Assembly: GCA_019752575.1 (NCBI GenBank)
Contig: JAIELW010000013.1
Location: 208,573-272,572, forward strand
Length of the DNA: 64,000 nt
Reading direction: 5' to 3'
Source: Xanthobacteraceae bacterium
Lineage (GTDB): Bacteria > Pseudomonadota > Alphaproteobacteria > Rhizobiales > Xanthobacteraceae
A program made the position numbers and the translations under genes. Below, piece after piece: positions 19,162-28,747 of the stretch. Positions within the stretch are counted from its first letter, which is position 1. Each line of letters begins with the position of its first letter. Below the pieces are notes generated by a model. The model was not told where the DNA came from, made no database searches, and saw only the letters and a list, made by a program, of their open reading frames with translations.

Positions 19162-20240
19162 CCGCTCAGTCCTCCCGCTAGCGTCGGGAAGTCGAGCGGC
19201 CGGAAGCCGTAGTGCTGGAGCCAGCGCACGTCCGCTTCGAAGAACGGGCGCAAGTCCGGCATGCCGTATTTCAGCATCGCGATGCGGTCGATGCCCATGC
19301 CCCAGGCGAAGCCCTGGTACTCGTCGGGATCGAGGCCGCAGTTACGCAAGACGTTCGGATGCACCATGCCGCAGCCGAGAATCTCCAGCCAATCCGTGCC
19401 CTGTCCGAACTTGATGTCGCCGCCGGAACGGTCGCACTGAATGTCGACTTCCATCGACGGTTCGGTGAACGGGAAGAACGACGGCCGGAAGCGCATCTTC
19501 ACGTCGTCGACTTCGAAGAACGCCTTGCAGAACTCGGCGAGAATCCACTTCAGGTGGCCGAGGTGCGACTTGCGGTCGATCACGAGACCTTCGACCTGAT
19601 GGAACATCGGCGTGTGGGTCTGGTCCGAGTCCGAGCGATAGGTGCGGCCCGGAATGATGATCTTGATCGGCGGCTTTTGCTTCTGCATCGAGCGGATCTG
19701 CACCGGCGAGGTGTGCGTGCGCAGCAACTTCCGCTCGCCCTTCGCGTCGGGCGGGAAGAAGAAGGTGTCGTGCATTTCCCGCGCCGGGTGGCCGGCCGGG
19801 AAGTTCAGCGCCGTGAAGTTGTAGAAGTCGGTTTCGATGTCCGGGCCGTCGGCGACCGAGAAGCCCATGTCGGCGAAGATCGCCGTCAGCTCGTCGATGA
19901 CCTGCGAAATCGGATGAATGCGGCCCTGTTCGGCGGGCGCTGCGCGAACGGGGAGCGTCACATCGGCGGTATCGGCCGCAAGCTTCCCGGCAATCGCTTT
20001 TTCTTTCAGCTCGGATTTTTTCTTGTCGAGCGCGGAAGAAACGCGGTCGCGCAGCGCATTGATTTTCGCGCCCTGATCTTTGCGGGCCGAAGGCGACATC
20101 GCGCCGAGGCCCTTCAAGAGTTCGGAGACCGAGCCCTTCTTGCCAAGCGCGCTAACGCGCACGGCTTCGAGCGCGGCTTCGTCGGCCGCGCCCGCGATCT
20201 GCGCAGTGAGATCTTTTTCTAGCTTCGAAAGGTCGGCCAT
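19158..20240 (-). CDS. pheS: Phenylalanine-tRNA ligase alpha subunit
   Basis: PheS is the catalytic subunit that activates phenylalanine and transfers it to tRNA-Phe. The 360-residue class II synthetase has an N-terminal coiled coil (about 1-90). Motif 2 lies around [22 protein letters not shown], and motif 3 is [17 protein letters not shown] near the end. It lies 8 bases after rplT, and its stop overlaps the start of the DUF559 gene, which in turn overlaps pheT. Confidence 0.99.
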   Translation of the reverse strand: MADLSKLEKDLTAQIAGAADEAALEAVRVSALGKKGSVSELLKGLGAMSPSARKDQGAKINALRDRVSSALDKKKSELKEKAIAGKLAADTADVTLPVRAAPAEQGRIHPISQVIDELTAIFADMGFSVADGPDIETDFYNFTALNFPAGHPAREMHDTFFFPPDAKGERKLLRTHTSPVQIRSMQKQKPPIKIIIPGRTYRSDSDQTHTPMFHQVEGLVIDRKSHLGHLKWILAEFCKAFFEVDDVKMRFRPSFFPFTEPSMEVDIQCDRSGGDIKFGQGTDWLEILGCGMVHPNVLRNCGLDPDEYQGFAWGMGIDRIAMLKYGMPDLRPFFEADVRWLQHYGFRPLDFPTLAGGLSG

Positions 20241-20248
20241 GGCGGCGC

Positions 20249-20605
20249 TCAGTTAAGAGCGGCGCGTGCCTGTGCGCAAAGTGCCTTGAACGCTGCCGGC
20301 TCGTGAACGGCGAGGTCCGCGAGCACCTTGCGATCGACTTCGACGCCGGCCTTGTTCAGACCGTTGATGAAGCGGCCATAGACCAGACCTTCTTCGCGCA
20401 CCGCCGCGTTGATCCGCTGAATCCAGAGCGCGCGGAACGTGCGCTTCTTGTTCTTGCGGTCGCGGTAGGCGTACTGCATCGAACGGTCGACCGCGGCCTT
20501 GGCGGTGCGGATCGTGTTCTTGCGGCGGCCGCGGAAGCCTTTCGCAGCCTTGTAGGTTTTCTTGTGCTTGGCGTGTGAGGTTACGCCGCGTTTAACGCGT
20601 GCCAT
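20249..20605 (-). CDS. rplT: 50S ribosomal protein L20
   Basis: L20 is needed early in assembly of the large subunit and in some bacteria represses its own operon. The 118-residue protein is of standard length with the basic N-terminal tail ([16 protein letters not shown]) and the globular [17 protein letters not shown] segment. It is 44 bases downstream of rpmI and just ahead of pheS, the usual rpmI-rplT-pheST order. Confidence 0.99.
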   Translation of the reverse strand: MARVKRGVTSHAKHKKTYKAAKGFRGRRKNTIRTAKAAVDRSMQYAYRDRKNKKRTFRALWIQRINAAVREEGLVYGRFINGLNKAGVEVDRKVLADLAVHEPAAFKALCAQARAALN

Positions 20606-20649
20606 GGTGAAACTCCTTCGAGATCAGAAAACTGGAAAACGAACGGCGT

Positions 20650-20850
20650 TTAGCCGTTCGGCAGAAAGATCTTGCGGACGCGCTCGGCGTCGGACTCGGA
20701 AATGACGCGCGTGCCGCGCAGCTTCCGGATCTGGCTGTTGCTCCGCTTGATCATGCCGTGGCGTTTTCCCGCCTGACCGGAGATCACCTTGCCGGTCGAA
20801 GAAATCTTGAAGCGTTTCTTCGCGCCGGACTTGGTCTTCAGCTTGGGCAT
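20650..20850 (-). CDS. rpmI: 50S ribosomal protein L35
   Basis: The 66-residue basic protein opens with [15 protein letters not shown], the standard L35 N-terminus. I chose the ATG at 20850, preceded by GGAG, rather than an ATG four codons upstream. L35 binds 23S rRNA in the large subunit. It is the first gene after a possible promoter at 20973-21001 and leads the rpmI-rplT-pheST cluster. Confidence 0.98.
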   Translation of the reverse strand: MPKLKTKSGAKKRFKISSTGKVISGQAGKRHGMIKRSNSQIRKLRGTRVISESDAERVRKIFLPNG

Positions 20851-20972
20851 TTTGCTCTCCATGGACTTGAGCAGCGGGCAAGCCCGGCTAAGCCGCTGTA
20901 ATTGCTCGGAATTGAGCGCTCGAAAGCCGCCACGGCAGCCCTAATCTTGGCCGGTCGGCTCGAAGGCCGTCT

Positions 20973-21001
20973 CGATAGACGAGACGGGCAAGGTTTTCAA
21001 G
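20973..21001 (-). promoter_or_regulatory. Possible housekeeping promoter for rpmI-rplT-pheST
   Basis: On the minus strand CTTGAA (21001-20996) is followed after 17 bases by CTATCG (20978-20973). This fits the alphaproteobacterial sigma-70 pattern CTTGAC-N17-CTATAT at most positions. It would give a leader of about 115 bases before rpmI. A leader of that length could also hold a ribosomal-protein control site, but I see no clear one. Confidence 0.35.
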
Positions 21002-21011
21002 GGAAAGGGTT

Positions 21012-21437
21012 TTAGCCGCGCTTGGCCTGGCCTGAGCCGGATTGCAGGTGACTCAGGAGCGCTGCCAGCATCAGGCCGCCGATCATCGAAATATGCTCGG
21101 TGACGAAGAACAACGCGGTCTGCGCCCGCTCGCCCTCGAATTTCCAGAACGTATGAACGATCGGGATCGTGAGCGCTGTGAAGACCGCGAGCGCACCCGC
21201 GCCCAGCCACAGCCAACGATTGGCGATGACCGATGCCGAACCGGCCAGCAACGTAACAATCACCGCTACGTTGAAAGGCGCGGCGGGTTCGAGCCCGTAT
21301 TGCTGCATCTCTGCCACGCCGGCTCCGAAGTCGAACAATTTCGAGAAACCGCTTGCCCAAAACGGAAAGGTCAGCACAGCGCGCGCGGTGATTGCGAAAG
21401 CAGGCCAATCAAGAAGTCTGGCAATTATGCGGGGCAT
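21012..21437 (-). CDS. DoxX-family membrane protein
   Basis: A 141-residue protein with four hydrophobic segments and the DoxX family pattern (RAVLTFPFWASGFSKLFDFGAGVAEM near the N-terminus, then LWLGAGALAVFTALTIPIVHTFW). DoxX-like proteins are small inner-membrane proteins linked in some bacteria to oxidative stress or thiosulfate oxidation; the role here is unknown. The ATG at 21437 has GAGG upstream; the open frame reaches a TTG eight codons earlier. It sits between infC and rpmI, which are often adjacent. Confidence 0.8.
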   Translation of the reverse strand: MPRIIARLLDWPAFAITARAVLTFPFWASGFSKLFDFGAGVAEMQQYGLEPAAPFNVAVIVTLLAGSASVIANRWLWLGAGALAVFTALTIPIVHTFWKFEGERAQTALFFVTEHISMIGGLMLAALLSHLQSGSGQAKRG

Positions 21438-21492
21438 CAAGACCTCGCAGGCTGAACGCAAATTTCCCGTTTTTTGTTCCGAGGCGCCGCGC

Positions 21493-22032
21493 TCAGCGCG
21501 GCGCCAGGATCATGACAATCTGCCGGCCTTCGGACATCGGCTCCATCTCGACCTTCGCGATCGAGGTGGTGTCCTCTTTCAGCTTCTGTAAGAGCTTGTA
21601 ACCGAGCTCCTGGTGCGCCATTTCGCGCCCTCTGAAGCGCAACGTGACCTTCACCTTGTCGCCTTCTTCGAAGAAACGCTGGATCGACCGCATCTTCACG
21701 TCGTAATCGTGCTTGTCGATGCCGGGGCGCAGCTTGATTTCCTTGACCTCGACGGTCTTCTGCTTCTTGCGCGCTTCGGCGGCTTTCTTCTGGGCCTGGA
21801 ATTTGAATTTGCCGTGGTCCAGGATTTTGCAGACCGGCGGATTGTTGTTCGGCGAGATCTCGACGAGGTCGAGGCCCGCGTCGCGCGCCATCTGGATTGC
21901 TTCCTGGATCGGGACGGTCCCGCGGTTCTCGCCATCGGCATCGATCAGCTGAACTTCGCGGACACGGATATCTTCGTTGGTGCGCGGGCCATCTTTCTGC
22001 ACCGGCGCGGCGGCTCTCATGGGACGACGAAT
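21493..22032 (-). CDS. infC: Translation initiation factor IF-3, probably starting at ATT
   Basis: IF-3 binds the 30S subunit and checks the start codon and initiator tRNA. The protein has the usual N-domain ([18 protein letters not shown]), lysine-rich linker and C-domain ([17 protein letters not shown]). An in-frame ATG exists at 22020, but the best ribosome binding site (AGAGGAG, 22043-22049) is placed for the ATT codon at 22032. From ATT the product begins RRPMRAAAP, matching the RRP start I recall for rhizobial IF-3. From ATT the product is 179 residues, from ATG 175. Non-AUG starts in infC permit autoregulation in E. coli. A perfect 10-bp inverted repeat (21483-21505) overlaps the stop codon. 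Confidence 0.95.
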   Translation of the reverse strand: MRRPMRAAAPVQKDGPRTNEDIRVREVQLIDADGENRGTVPIQEAIQMARDAGLDLVEISPNNNPPVCKILDHGKFKFQAQKKAAEARKKQKTVEVKEIKLRPGIDKHDYDVKMRSIQRFFEEGDKVKVTLRFRGREMAHQELGYKLLQKLKEDTTSIAKVEMEPMSEGRQIVMILAPR

Positions 22033-22150
22033 GGGGGCAGTCTCCTCTAGCTGTTAAAACGAACGCTGTTACGCCGGAACCAGAACCTTCAGGGGAAGGC
22101 CAGCCCTACTCGGCGAAGCAACGGGAAGATCGTGAGAAACGGCCGGCAAG

Positions 22151-23383
22151 TCAACGGGCCGCAGGCTTGCGGGCAACTTCGCGGTAAACCGCAAGCAGCC
22201 GCTCGGCGAAGCTCTCTTTCGAGAAGTGCGAGGCGATCCATTCGCGGCCACGAACACCCATGGCGCGGCGGGCGGGAGCGCCCATCGCCAGCAATTTGAA
22301 GAGAGTCTGCGCGAGTTCCGCGGAATCGCCGGAGCGGTACAGCACGCCGGTCGCCCGCGCATCCGAGATATAGGGAGCGGCGCGGACGATTTCATCCCCG
22401 CTTTCGGAATCCGAAACCGCGACCGGTACGCCCATGGCCTGCGCTTCCAGAATCGCGCGGCGGTGACCGCCTTGGGAAACAGATGTGCAGACCACGATGT
22501 CGGCGAGCGAATAGGCCGACAACATATCCTCGGTGTGACCGGCGAAACGCACCCGGTTCGAAAGACCGAGCTGATGCACGCGATCCCACACGTCGCCGGC
22601 ATAGCCGGAACGGCCCGGATGCTCGCCCGCGAAGATGCAGATGAAATCCTTGAGGCCCGCTTCGCGAAGCCTCGCCGCGGCCTCGACCAGAAGATGCGGC
22701 GCCTTCGGGCGCGACAGGCGGCCGGGCAGCAGGATCACGCGATCTTTCGGCTCGACGCCCCACTGGTTCGCGAGCAGCGCGCGTTGCACCGGATCGACGT
22801 TCGCCGGGTTGAAGGTTTCGAAATCGATTGCGTTCGGCACCACCGAGATTTTTTCGCGCGCGGTGCCGTAGCGCTCCTCGACCATCTTGGCTAAGCGCTC
22901 GCCTGGCGCGATCACGCGCGAGCCCCGCACCATCACGCTGTTATAGAAGCGCTTCAGCGGATTGCGCTCGGAAAAACTTCCGTCATAGGTCGCGATGAAC
23001 GGCACCTTTGAAATTTTGTTTGCGACGAGACAGCTCCAGGCCGGCGCGCGGCTCTGCGCATGCAAAAGATCGGCGTTCAGATCGCGCGACAGTTCCGCGA
23101 GCTTGCGTGCGTTCGCATACATCTGCGAAGGATTCTTGGAAGCGACCGGAAGCTTGATGACGGTCGCGCCCGCGCGCGCGGCAGCACTTTCCATGCGCCC
23201 GCCTTCGGAGACGATGATGGCGCGGTGCTTTGCACGCGAAAGCGCCTCCGCGATTTCGATCGCGTGATTGGCGGTACCGCTCGGCTGCAGGTCGGGAATG
23301 ACCTGCACCACGGTCAGCGGTTGCTCGTTCGGATGGTTCGCGGGAATCGCCACGAAGCGGTTTCTAAAATCGCCGTGCGGCAT
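22151..23383 (-). CDS. Family 4 glycosyltransferase
   Basis: A 410-residue GT-B fold protein. The N-terminal acceptor half contains VVQVIPDLQPSGTANHAIEIAEAL, the typical glycine-rich opening of GT4 enzymes. The C-terminal donor-binding half has LLPGRLSRPKAPHLLVEA and the LEAQAMGVPVAVSDSES motif, which holds the second glutamate of an EX7E-like pattern. It probably adds a sugar to a surface glycolipid or polysaccharide. The ATG at 23383 is preferred to the TTG two codons upstream. It is divergent from an alpha/beta hydrolase gene. Confidence 0.88.
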   Translation of the reverse strand: MPHGDFRNRFVAIPANHPNEQPLTVVQVIPDLQPSGTANHAIEIAEALSRAKHRAIIVSEGGRMESAAARAGATVIKLPVASKNPSQMYANARKLAELSRDLNADLLHAQSRAPAWSCLVANKISKVPFIATYDGSFSERNPLKRFYNSVMVRGSRVIAPGERLAKMVEERYGTAREKISVVPNAIDFETFNPANVDPVQRALLANQWGVEPKDRVILLPGRLSRPKAPHLLVEAAARLREAGLKDFICIFAGEHPGRSGYAGDVWDRVHQLGLSNRVRFAGHTEDMLSAYSLADIVVCTSVSQGGHRRAILEAQAMGVPVAVSDSESGDEIVRAAPYISDARATGVLYRSGDSAELAQTLFKLLAMGAPARRAMGVRGREWIASHFSKESFAERLLAVYREVARKPAAR

Positions 23384-23430
23384 TCGCAAGGCGGCTTGCG
23401 TTCACTTCATCGACATACTACGCGGGCGCG

Positions 23431-24219
23431 ATGGAGAACCCGCCCGACTTTCTATCTGTAGGCGTGCCCCCGCGGCGCATCGCTATCCGTGTGCGCGAAG
23501 GAACTTCGCCGGGCGTGTTCTGGCTCGGCGGTTTCAAATCCGACATGAAGGGCACCAAGGCTGTCGCATTGCACGAACACGCCGCGAAAACCGGGCGCGC
23601 TTGTATTCGTTTCGATTATTCCGGGCATGGCGAGTCGAGCGAGAAATTCGAAGACGGCACGATCACAAAATGGCTCGAGGATGCGCTTGCAGTACTCGCG
23701 AACCGGGCGAAAGGGCCGCAGATCGTGGTCGGCTCCTCGATGGGCGGCTGGATGGCGCTCCTGCTCGCGCGCGCACTTGCGGAAAATCCGTCGCTTGCGA
23801 AAGACGCGAAGCTCGCGGGTTTGATTTTGATCGCGCCCGCGCCCGACTTCACCGAAGAACTGATGTGGAAGAATTTTCCGGAAGAAGTGAGGAAGGAAAT
23901 CGAAGCCAAAGGCCAGTGGCAGCGGCCCTCGGCCTATGGCGACGATCCCTATCCGATCACGAAAGCTTTGATCGAGGACGGACGCAAACACCTCATTATG
24001 GGGAAACCCATTCAGGTGAAGTGCCCGGTGCGTATCCTGCAAGGTGTGCTCGATCCCGATGTGCCGTGGCAGCACGCGATGAAACTCGTCTCTTGTCTTG
24101 CGCAGGACGATGTGACGATGACGCTCGTGAAAGACGGCGATCACCGCCTGTCGCGGCCGGAAGATATCGAGCGTCTGTTAAAAACGGTCGACGAGCTGGC
24201 GGCGGAAGTCAGCGCCTAA
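23431..24219 (+). CDS. Alpha/beta hydrolase, ABHD10-like thioesterase/esterase
   Basis: A 262-residue serine hydrolase. The nucleophile S103 lies in GSSMGG, the acid is probably D208 or D210 in LDPDVPW, and the histidine is H238 in GDHRLS. The early [11 protein letters not shown] oxyanion-hole region and overall length resemble ABHD10-type acyl-protein or acyl-glucuronide esterases; the substrate is not known. The 3' end overlaps the stop of convergent queG by 4 bases. Confidence 0.85.
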   Translation: MENPPDFLSVGVPPRRIAIRVREGTSPGVFWLGGFKSDMKGTKAVALHEHAAKTGRACIRFDYSGHGESSEKFEDGTITKWLEDALAVLANRAKGPQIVVGSSMGGWMALLLARALAENPSLAKDAKLAGLILIAPAPDFTEELMWKNFPEEVRKEIEAKGQWQRPSAYGDDPYPITKALIEDGRKHLIMGKPIQVKCPVRILQGVLDPDVPWQHAMKLVSCLAQDDVTMTLVKDGDHRLSRPEDIERLLKTVDELAAEVSA

Positions 24220-25337
24220 GCCGCCTGCCACTCGGCAGCGACGGCAGCATCTTTTTCCTTCAGCGAGTTTTCTTTTTTGAGCGCCGCGAATTCTTCCGCG
24301 CTCATCAATTGCGATGCCGCCCAAACCGCGGCACCCCGCACCAGCGGCGACGCGTCATCGAGTCTCGCGATCACATCGGGAACGAGCGAAGGCGATTCCG
24401 AATTGCCGATCGCGATCAGAACGTTCCGCAGGAAGCGCTCGCGCCCCGAGCGCTTGACCGGCGATTTCGAAAAGCGCGCACGAAACGCGGCGTCGTCAAG
24501 CGCGGCAAGCTCCGAGAGCGAAGGCGCACGATTCTCGTCGCGCGCAGCCAGTTTCTGCTCGCGGCTTTCGCTCGCAAATTTGTTCCAGGGGCAAACCGCA
24601 AGGCAGTCGTCGCAGCCATAGATGCGGTTGCCGATGGCTTTGCGGAACTCGTGCGGGATCGGTCCCTTGTGTTCGATGGTGAGATAGGAAATGCAGCGCC
24701 GCGCGTCTAACTGATAGGGCGCGGGAAACGCATTGGTCGGGCAGACATCGAGACAGGCACGGCACGAGCCGCAACGATCGGTTTCGGCCTCGTCCGGCGG
24801 CAGTTCGAGCGCGGTGAGCATCGCGCCGAGAAATAGCCACGAGCCGCGCTCGCGCGAGACGAGATTGGTATGCTTGCCCTGCCAGCCGAGGCCCGCGGCC
24901 TGCGCGAGCGGCTTTTCCATCAGGGGCGCGGTATCGACGAACACTTTCAGCTCTTCGCCGGCCTTGTGCGCCAACCATTGTCCGAGCCGCTTGAGCTTGC
25001 CCTTGATCAGCTCGTGATAGTCGTCGCCTTGCGCGTAGACCGAAATCGCGCCGCGCAGCTTTTGCTCTAGAATCTTGCGTGGGTCGCGGTCCGGTCCGTA
25101 GTTCAGACCGAACATTACGACCGAACCCGTGCCCTTCCATAAGGAGTTCGGATGTTCGCGGCGGCTCGCATGTATTTCCATCCACGCCATGTCGCCGTGG
25201 CGCTGCTCGGCAATCCACTTATGAAGGTGCGGCGCCGCGTCCGGAATCGAATCCGGATGCGCGACCCCGACGACGTCGAAGCCTTCCTCGCGCGCCCGCG
25301 CGATCAACTCGGCTTTGATGGTCTCGGGATTTTTCAG
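24216..25337 (-). CDS. queG: Epoxyqueuosine reductase, probable CTG start
   Basis: QueG reduces epoxyqueuosine to queuosine in tRNA using cobalamin and two [4Fe-4S] clusters. Counting from the CTG at 25337, the catalytic aspartate region is VDTAPLMEK (D135), and ferredoxin cysteines are C189/C192/C195/C199 and C242/C245/C249. HEAT-like repeats follow. From CTG the length is 373 residues, close to the 379 of E. coli QueG. The CTG overlaps the upstream GST stop codon (CTGA). Longer frames run into the GST gene with a non-family sequence, and no ATG or GTG fits the expected start. Confidence 0.92.
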   Translation of the reverse strand: MKNPETIKAELIARAREEGFDVVGVAHPDSIPDAAPHLHKWIAEQRHGDMAWMEIHASRREHPNSLWKGTGSVVMFGLNYGPDRDPRKILEQKLRGAISVYAQGDDYHELIKGKLKRLGQWLAHKAGEELKVFVDTAPLMEKPLAQAAGLGWQGKHTNLVSRERGSWLFLGAMLTALELPPDEAETDRCGSCRACLDVCPTNAFPAPYQLDARRCISYLTIEHKGPIPHEFRKAIGNRIYGCDDCLAVCPWNKFASESREQKLAARDENRAPSLSELAALDDAAFRARFSKSPVKRSGRERFLRNVLIAIGNSESPSLVPDVIARLDDASPLVRGAAVWAASQLMSAEEFAALKKENSLKEKDAAVAAEWQAA

Positions 25338-26020
25338 AAGTCGAGATTGGCGTAGCTCACCGCCGGTTGCAGGCCCGGAATCGTTTCCGAGAGCAGCGCG
25401 CGGAACGACGGGCGCGACTTCACTTTTGCGTACCAGTTCTTCGCGTTCTCGTCTTCCTGCCACGGCACGTCACCAAAATAATCGCACGTCGATAGGTGGG
25501 CTGCCGCCGCGAGATCGGCGTAAGTCAGCTTCTCGCCTGCGAGCCATTTGCGGGTTTTCGCAAGCCAGCCGAGATAGCGCAAATGCTCGCCGATATTGGC
25601 GCGCGCCGCGCGGATCACGAAGGAATCCGGCGGGCCGCCGCCTTCCTCGGGGCGCATATAGCGCTTCCAGATCTTTTCGCGCGCGATGTGCTCGCTGACC
25701 TCGTTGAAGAACTTGGAATTGAACCATGCCATCAGGCGGCGCACCTCGACGCGCTCGGCGCTGGCGGTGGGCATTAGCCGTTTGTCCGCGACCTGGCTGC
25801 CATAGCTTTCGTCGAGATATTCCGCGATCACGCTCGCGCCCGGAACGGCGAGCTTGTCGTCCACGAGCACGGGCACCGAGCCAGCCGGGTTGAGCGCTAG
25901 AAATTCCGGCCGCCGCTTCCACTCGTGCTCCTCGGTGAGCGCAGTTTCGATGCCGTACTCGGCGAGCACGAGCCGGATAAAGCGCGAATGCGGGCAGAAG
26001 AACCGATGATAGAGCTGCAT
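25334..26020 (-). CDS. Glutathione S-transferase family protein
   Basis: A 228-residue GST with an N-terminal thioredoxin-fold domain ([15 protein letters not shown] with a cysteine near residue 9, and the cis-proline GSVPVLVD near 52) and an all-helical C-terminal domain ([13 protein letters not shown]). Such proteins conjugate or reduce electrophiles with glutathione; the substrate is unknown. The ATG at 26020 gives the standard family start. The stop overlaps the proposed CTG start of queG. Confidence 0.9.
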   Translation of the reverse strand: MQLYHRFFCPHSRFIRLVLAEYGIETALTEEHEWKRRPEFLALNPAGSVPVLVDDKLAVPGASVIAEYLDESYGSQVADKRLMPTASAERVEVRRLMAWFNSKFFNEVSEHIAREKIWKRYMRPEEGGGPPDSFVIRAARANIGEHLRYLGWLAKTRKWLAGEKLTYADLAAAAHLSTCDYFGDVPWQEDENAKNWYAKVKSRPSFRALLSETIPGLQPAVSYANLDF

Positions 26021-26192
26021 TGCCTTCTTTCTTGCCCGAACTTTCTTAATAAAAGAGCGCCGCCAAACGGGCCCCGCGTAAAAACCGCGTGAAGCGGGCA
26101 AAGATTTGACAGCGCTTTCCTTTGCCGGGCGAAAGGCGGCGCGTTAAGCCATAGCCGGACGCGAATCGGCAGCCGGAGCAGGAGCGGCGCGA

Positions 26193-26999
26193 ATGACGCT
26201 TGGAAAATTGTTGGAGGCGCTGCTTCTCGGAATTCTCGAAGGCGGCACCGAATTCATTCCGGTTTCCTCGACCGGGCATCTGCTGCTCGCCACGCATTTT
26301 CTGGAATTCAAAACTTCGGGAAAGACCTTCGAGGTCCTAATTCAGCTTGGCGCGATTCTCGGGGTCGTCGTCGTCTATTTCACGCGACTCGCGAAGGTCG
26401 CCTTCGCGATGCCGTTCGATCCTATGGCGCGGCGCTTCGCGCTCGGCATCGTTCTCGCGTTCCTGCCGGCGGCGATCATCGGGGCGTCGCTGCACGGCTT
26501 CATCAAAAGCGTGCTGTTCGAAAGCCCGATGCTGATCGCGATCGCCTTGATCGCCGGCGGCGTCATTCTGATCTTCGTCGACAAAATTGCCTTCGACCCG
26601 AAATATCGCGACGCAATGGCGCTGCCGCCGCTGACGGCGCTTGGCGTTGGTTTCTTTCAATGTCTCGCGCTAATTCCCGGGGTGTCGCGCTCGGGCTCGA
26701 CCATCGTCGGTGCGTTGCTACTGGGCCTCGATCGCCGCGCGGCGGCGGAGTTTTCGTTCTTTCTCGCGATGCCGACGATGCTGGGCGCTTTTACCTACGA
26801 TCTCGCGAAGAACTACAAGAATCTGACGATGGACGACGGCGTGCTGGTCTTCGTCGGGTTCGTGGCGGCGTTCTGCTCGGCGCTGATCGTCGTGCGCGCG
26901 CTCTTGGATTTCGTATCGAGAAACGGGTTCGCGTTGTTCGGCTGGTGGCGGATCGCGGTCGGCTCTGCTGCGCTGCTCGGGCTTTATTTAACGCGCTGA
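26193..26999 (+). CDS. uppP: Undecaprenyl-diphosphatase (UppP/BacA)
   Basis: UppP dephosphorylates undecaprenyl pyrophosphate at the inner membrane, recycling the lipid carrier of cell-wall synthesis and giving bacitracin resistance. The 268-residue protein has about eight hydrophobic segments. Both active-site motifs are present: [14 protein letters not shown] (E16 and E20) and PGVSRSGST (162-170, with R166). AGGAG precedes the ATG at a normal distance. Confidence 0.97.
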   Translation: MTLGKLLEALLLGILEGGTEFIPVSSTGHLLLATHFLEFKTSGKTFEVLIQLGAILGVVVVYFTRLAKVAFAMPFDPMARRFALGIVLAFLPAAIIGASLHGFIKSVLFESPMLIAIALIAGGVILIFVDKIAFDPKYRDAMALPPLTALGVGFFQCLALIPGVSRSGSTIVGALLLGLDRRAAAEFSFFLAMPTMLGAFTYDLAKNYKNLTMDDGVLVFVGFVAAFCSALIVVRALLDFVSRNGFALFGWWRIAVGSAALLGLYLTR

Positions 27000-27001
27000 C
27001 G

Positions 27002-27970
27002 TTAGCTCGCTGGCTTCGTAAATTGTCCGGCCTTGCGATAGCGCCAGAGATAGCCCGGCAGGATCGCGCGCATCGCAGTCGGATTGATGCCAAGGCCTTC
27101 GAGCGTTCGGCGTTCGGCGTTCGCTTTCGCCGACACGACATTGTCGGTCTCCAGCATCGTTACCTGGTCGCGCGTCAGCATCGGCTTCGGCATCAGCTCC
27201 ATGAAGAACGCCTGAACGCGTGCGACCGCCCACGGCAGCGGCACGAGCAAACGCTTGCGACCGATCTGCTCCAGCGTCAGCTCCAGGAGTTCGCGGAAAT
27301 TCATCACTTCCGGCCCGCCGAGTTCGTAGATCTCGCCGCCCTTCGCTTCGCCTTCCACCGCTTTCGCAATTGCATCGGCGACATCGCCGACGAACACCGG
27401 CTGGAATTTCGTCTCTCCGCCGCCGATCAAGGGCAGGAGCGGCGAGATGCGCGCGAGCGACGCGAAGCGGTTGAAGAAGTCGTCTTCGGGGCCGAACACG
27501 ATGGAGGGACGAACGACGATCGCATCGCGCTTTGCCGCGAACGCGGCCTGTTCGCCGAGCGCTTTGGTGCGCCCATAATTGGAATCCGAATCCTTATCGG
27601 CGCCGATCGCCGATATCTGCACGAGACGCGCGCCTTCTTTCTTCGCGGCCTTGGCGACGGCGTCCGCGCCTTCGGCCTGCACCGCGTCGAAGCGCTGCGC
27701 GCCGCTCTGATAAAGAATGCCGACGAGGTTCACGATCGCGGAGGAGCCTTCCGCCGCGCGCGCGACCGAATCCGGAAAGCGCAAATTCGCCTGCACCGGC
27801 ATGACCTGGCCGACCACGCCGAGCGGCTGCAGATGCCCCGCGAGATCGGGCCGGCGGACCGCGACGCGGATGCGCCAGCCGCGCTTGGCGAGCGCGCGCA
27901 CAAGGTGGCGGCCGACGAAGCCGGAGCCGCCGTAAATCGTCACCAAACGGTCGGACGGAATCTGCGCCAT
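27002..27970 (-). CDS. NDUFA9-like NAD(P)-binding protein (complex I accessory type)
   Basis: A 322-residue atypical short-chain dehydrogenase with a dinucleotide motif YGGSGFVG (13-20), followed by RGWRIRVAVRRP. It also has a NYGRTKALGE segment near the usual YxxxK position. The family contains NDUFA9, an accessory subunit of mitochondrial complex I, and related bacterial proteins of unclear role. No nuo genes are in this window, so a link to complex I is family knowledge only. It converges on uppP with a 2-base gap. Confidence 0.87.
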   Translation of the reverse strand: MAQIPSDRLVTIYGGSGFVGRHLVRALAKRGWRIRVAVRRPDLAGHLQPLGVVGQVMPVQANLRFPDSVARAAEGSSAIVNLVGILYQSGAQRFDAVQAEGADAVAKAAKKEGARLVQISAIGADKDSDSNYGRTKALGEQAAFAAKRDAIVVRPSIVFGPEDDFFNRFASLARISPLLPLIGGGETKFQPVFVGDVADAIAKAVEGEAKGGEIYELGGPEVMNFRELLELTLEQIGRKRLLVPLPWAVARVQAFFMELMPKPMLTRDQVTMLETDNVVSAKANAERRTLEGLGINPTAMRAILPGYLWRYRKAGQFTKPAS

Positions 27971-28064
27971 CTCTGAAATCTCGCTGGGAAAGCCGGGCTT
28001 TAGTGAGCGTTACAAGATCAATTTTTCGCCGTCAAAGCGCGTCTCGCCGCTGGCGCTTCCTTGA

Positions 28065-28092
28065 TTGACAAGGCTCGAGGCGAGCCCTACCT
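28065..28092 (+). promoter_or_regulatory. Probable promoter of tRNA-Leu
   Basis: TTGACA at 28065-28070 is a perfect -35 hexamer; after 16 bases CTACCT (28087-28092) is a partial match to the alphaproteobacterial -10 CTATAT. Transcription would begin about 20 bases before the mature tRNA. Confidence 0.5.
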
Positions 28093-28119
28093 AGCGCCGC
28101 TTGACGCGAAGCCGCGCCT

Positions 28120-28204
<85 letters not shown>

Positions 28205-28290
28205 TTCATTCCCTGACTTGAGGGAATTCAATTACTTAAGCCCAATCAAAGCGTTGCGCTTACCCAACTGTGTTACAAGGGTGAGCAACA

Positions 28291-28623
28291 ATGCTGTTTC
28301 GGTTGGTCCGTCCGGTGAAGCGGAAAGAATCTCGCAACGCATATTACGTCCGTCGAATTCCGACAGATGTCCGCGCGAAAGCAAACGGCCTGAAACTTTC
28401 AGTACCGGTGGGCGGAGAGATTCAACCAGTCGCCATCACGCCGCGCACGCTGGCAATCCGCATCTCCTTGCGTTTGAGCGAACCGTCGCGGTGGAGCACA
28501 CGCCTGAGGGCTGGAAGCGCGTCGAAGCGGATCACCTGGAGCCCGACATTTGGGAAGGCGTTCAGGAACTCGGGCCTGCCAACCATCGAAGAGATTGAAC
28601 TCGCGACTTGTAGAGCAAAATAG
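28291..28623 (+). pseudogene. Remnant of a tyrosine-recombinase (integrase) gene
   Basis: The frame from ATG 28291 (AAGG upstream) encodes 110 residues. The first 65 or so (NAYYVRRIPTDVRAKANG, then VPVGGEI and SLRLSEPS) resemble the N-terminal DUF6538-type domain of rhizobial phage-like integrases, which are normally 400 residues or more. A second frame covering about 28490-28598 gives AVEHTPEGWKRVEADHLEPD, which looks like a later part of the same family. This suggests an internal deletion with a frameshift. No catalytic Arg/Tyr domain remains. Its place next to the tRNA is typical for an island integrase. The family assignment is from memory. Confidence 0.6.
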
Positions 28624-28747
28624 TGCGCTGCAAAGAAAACAAAGCACAGGGCTTAGTCAGAAAGCGAGTTGATCGGTGCGAACAAATTGGACTGGAATGC
28701 TATATTTTTGAGATTGAGTTCCCGATTCTCCAATAGGTACTCGGCTA

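Noticed and set aside
21483-21505. Intrinsic terminator after infC
   Set aside because: The 10-bp stem is perfect, but on the infC strand it is followed by an A run, not a T run, and it overlaps the stop codon.
26660-27976. 438-codon plus-strand frame across the NDUFA9-like gene
   Set aside because: It begins inside uppP and is antisense to a gene with clear family motifs.
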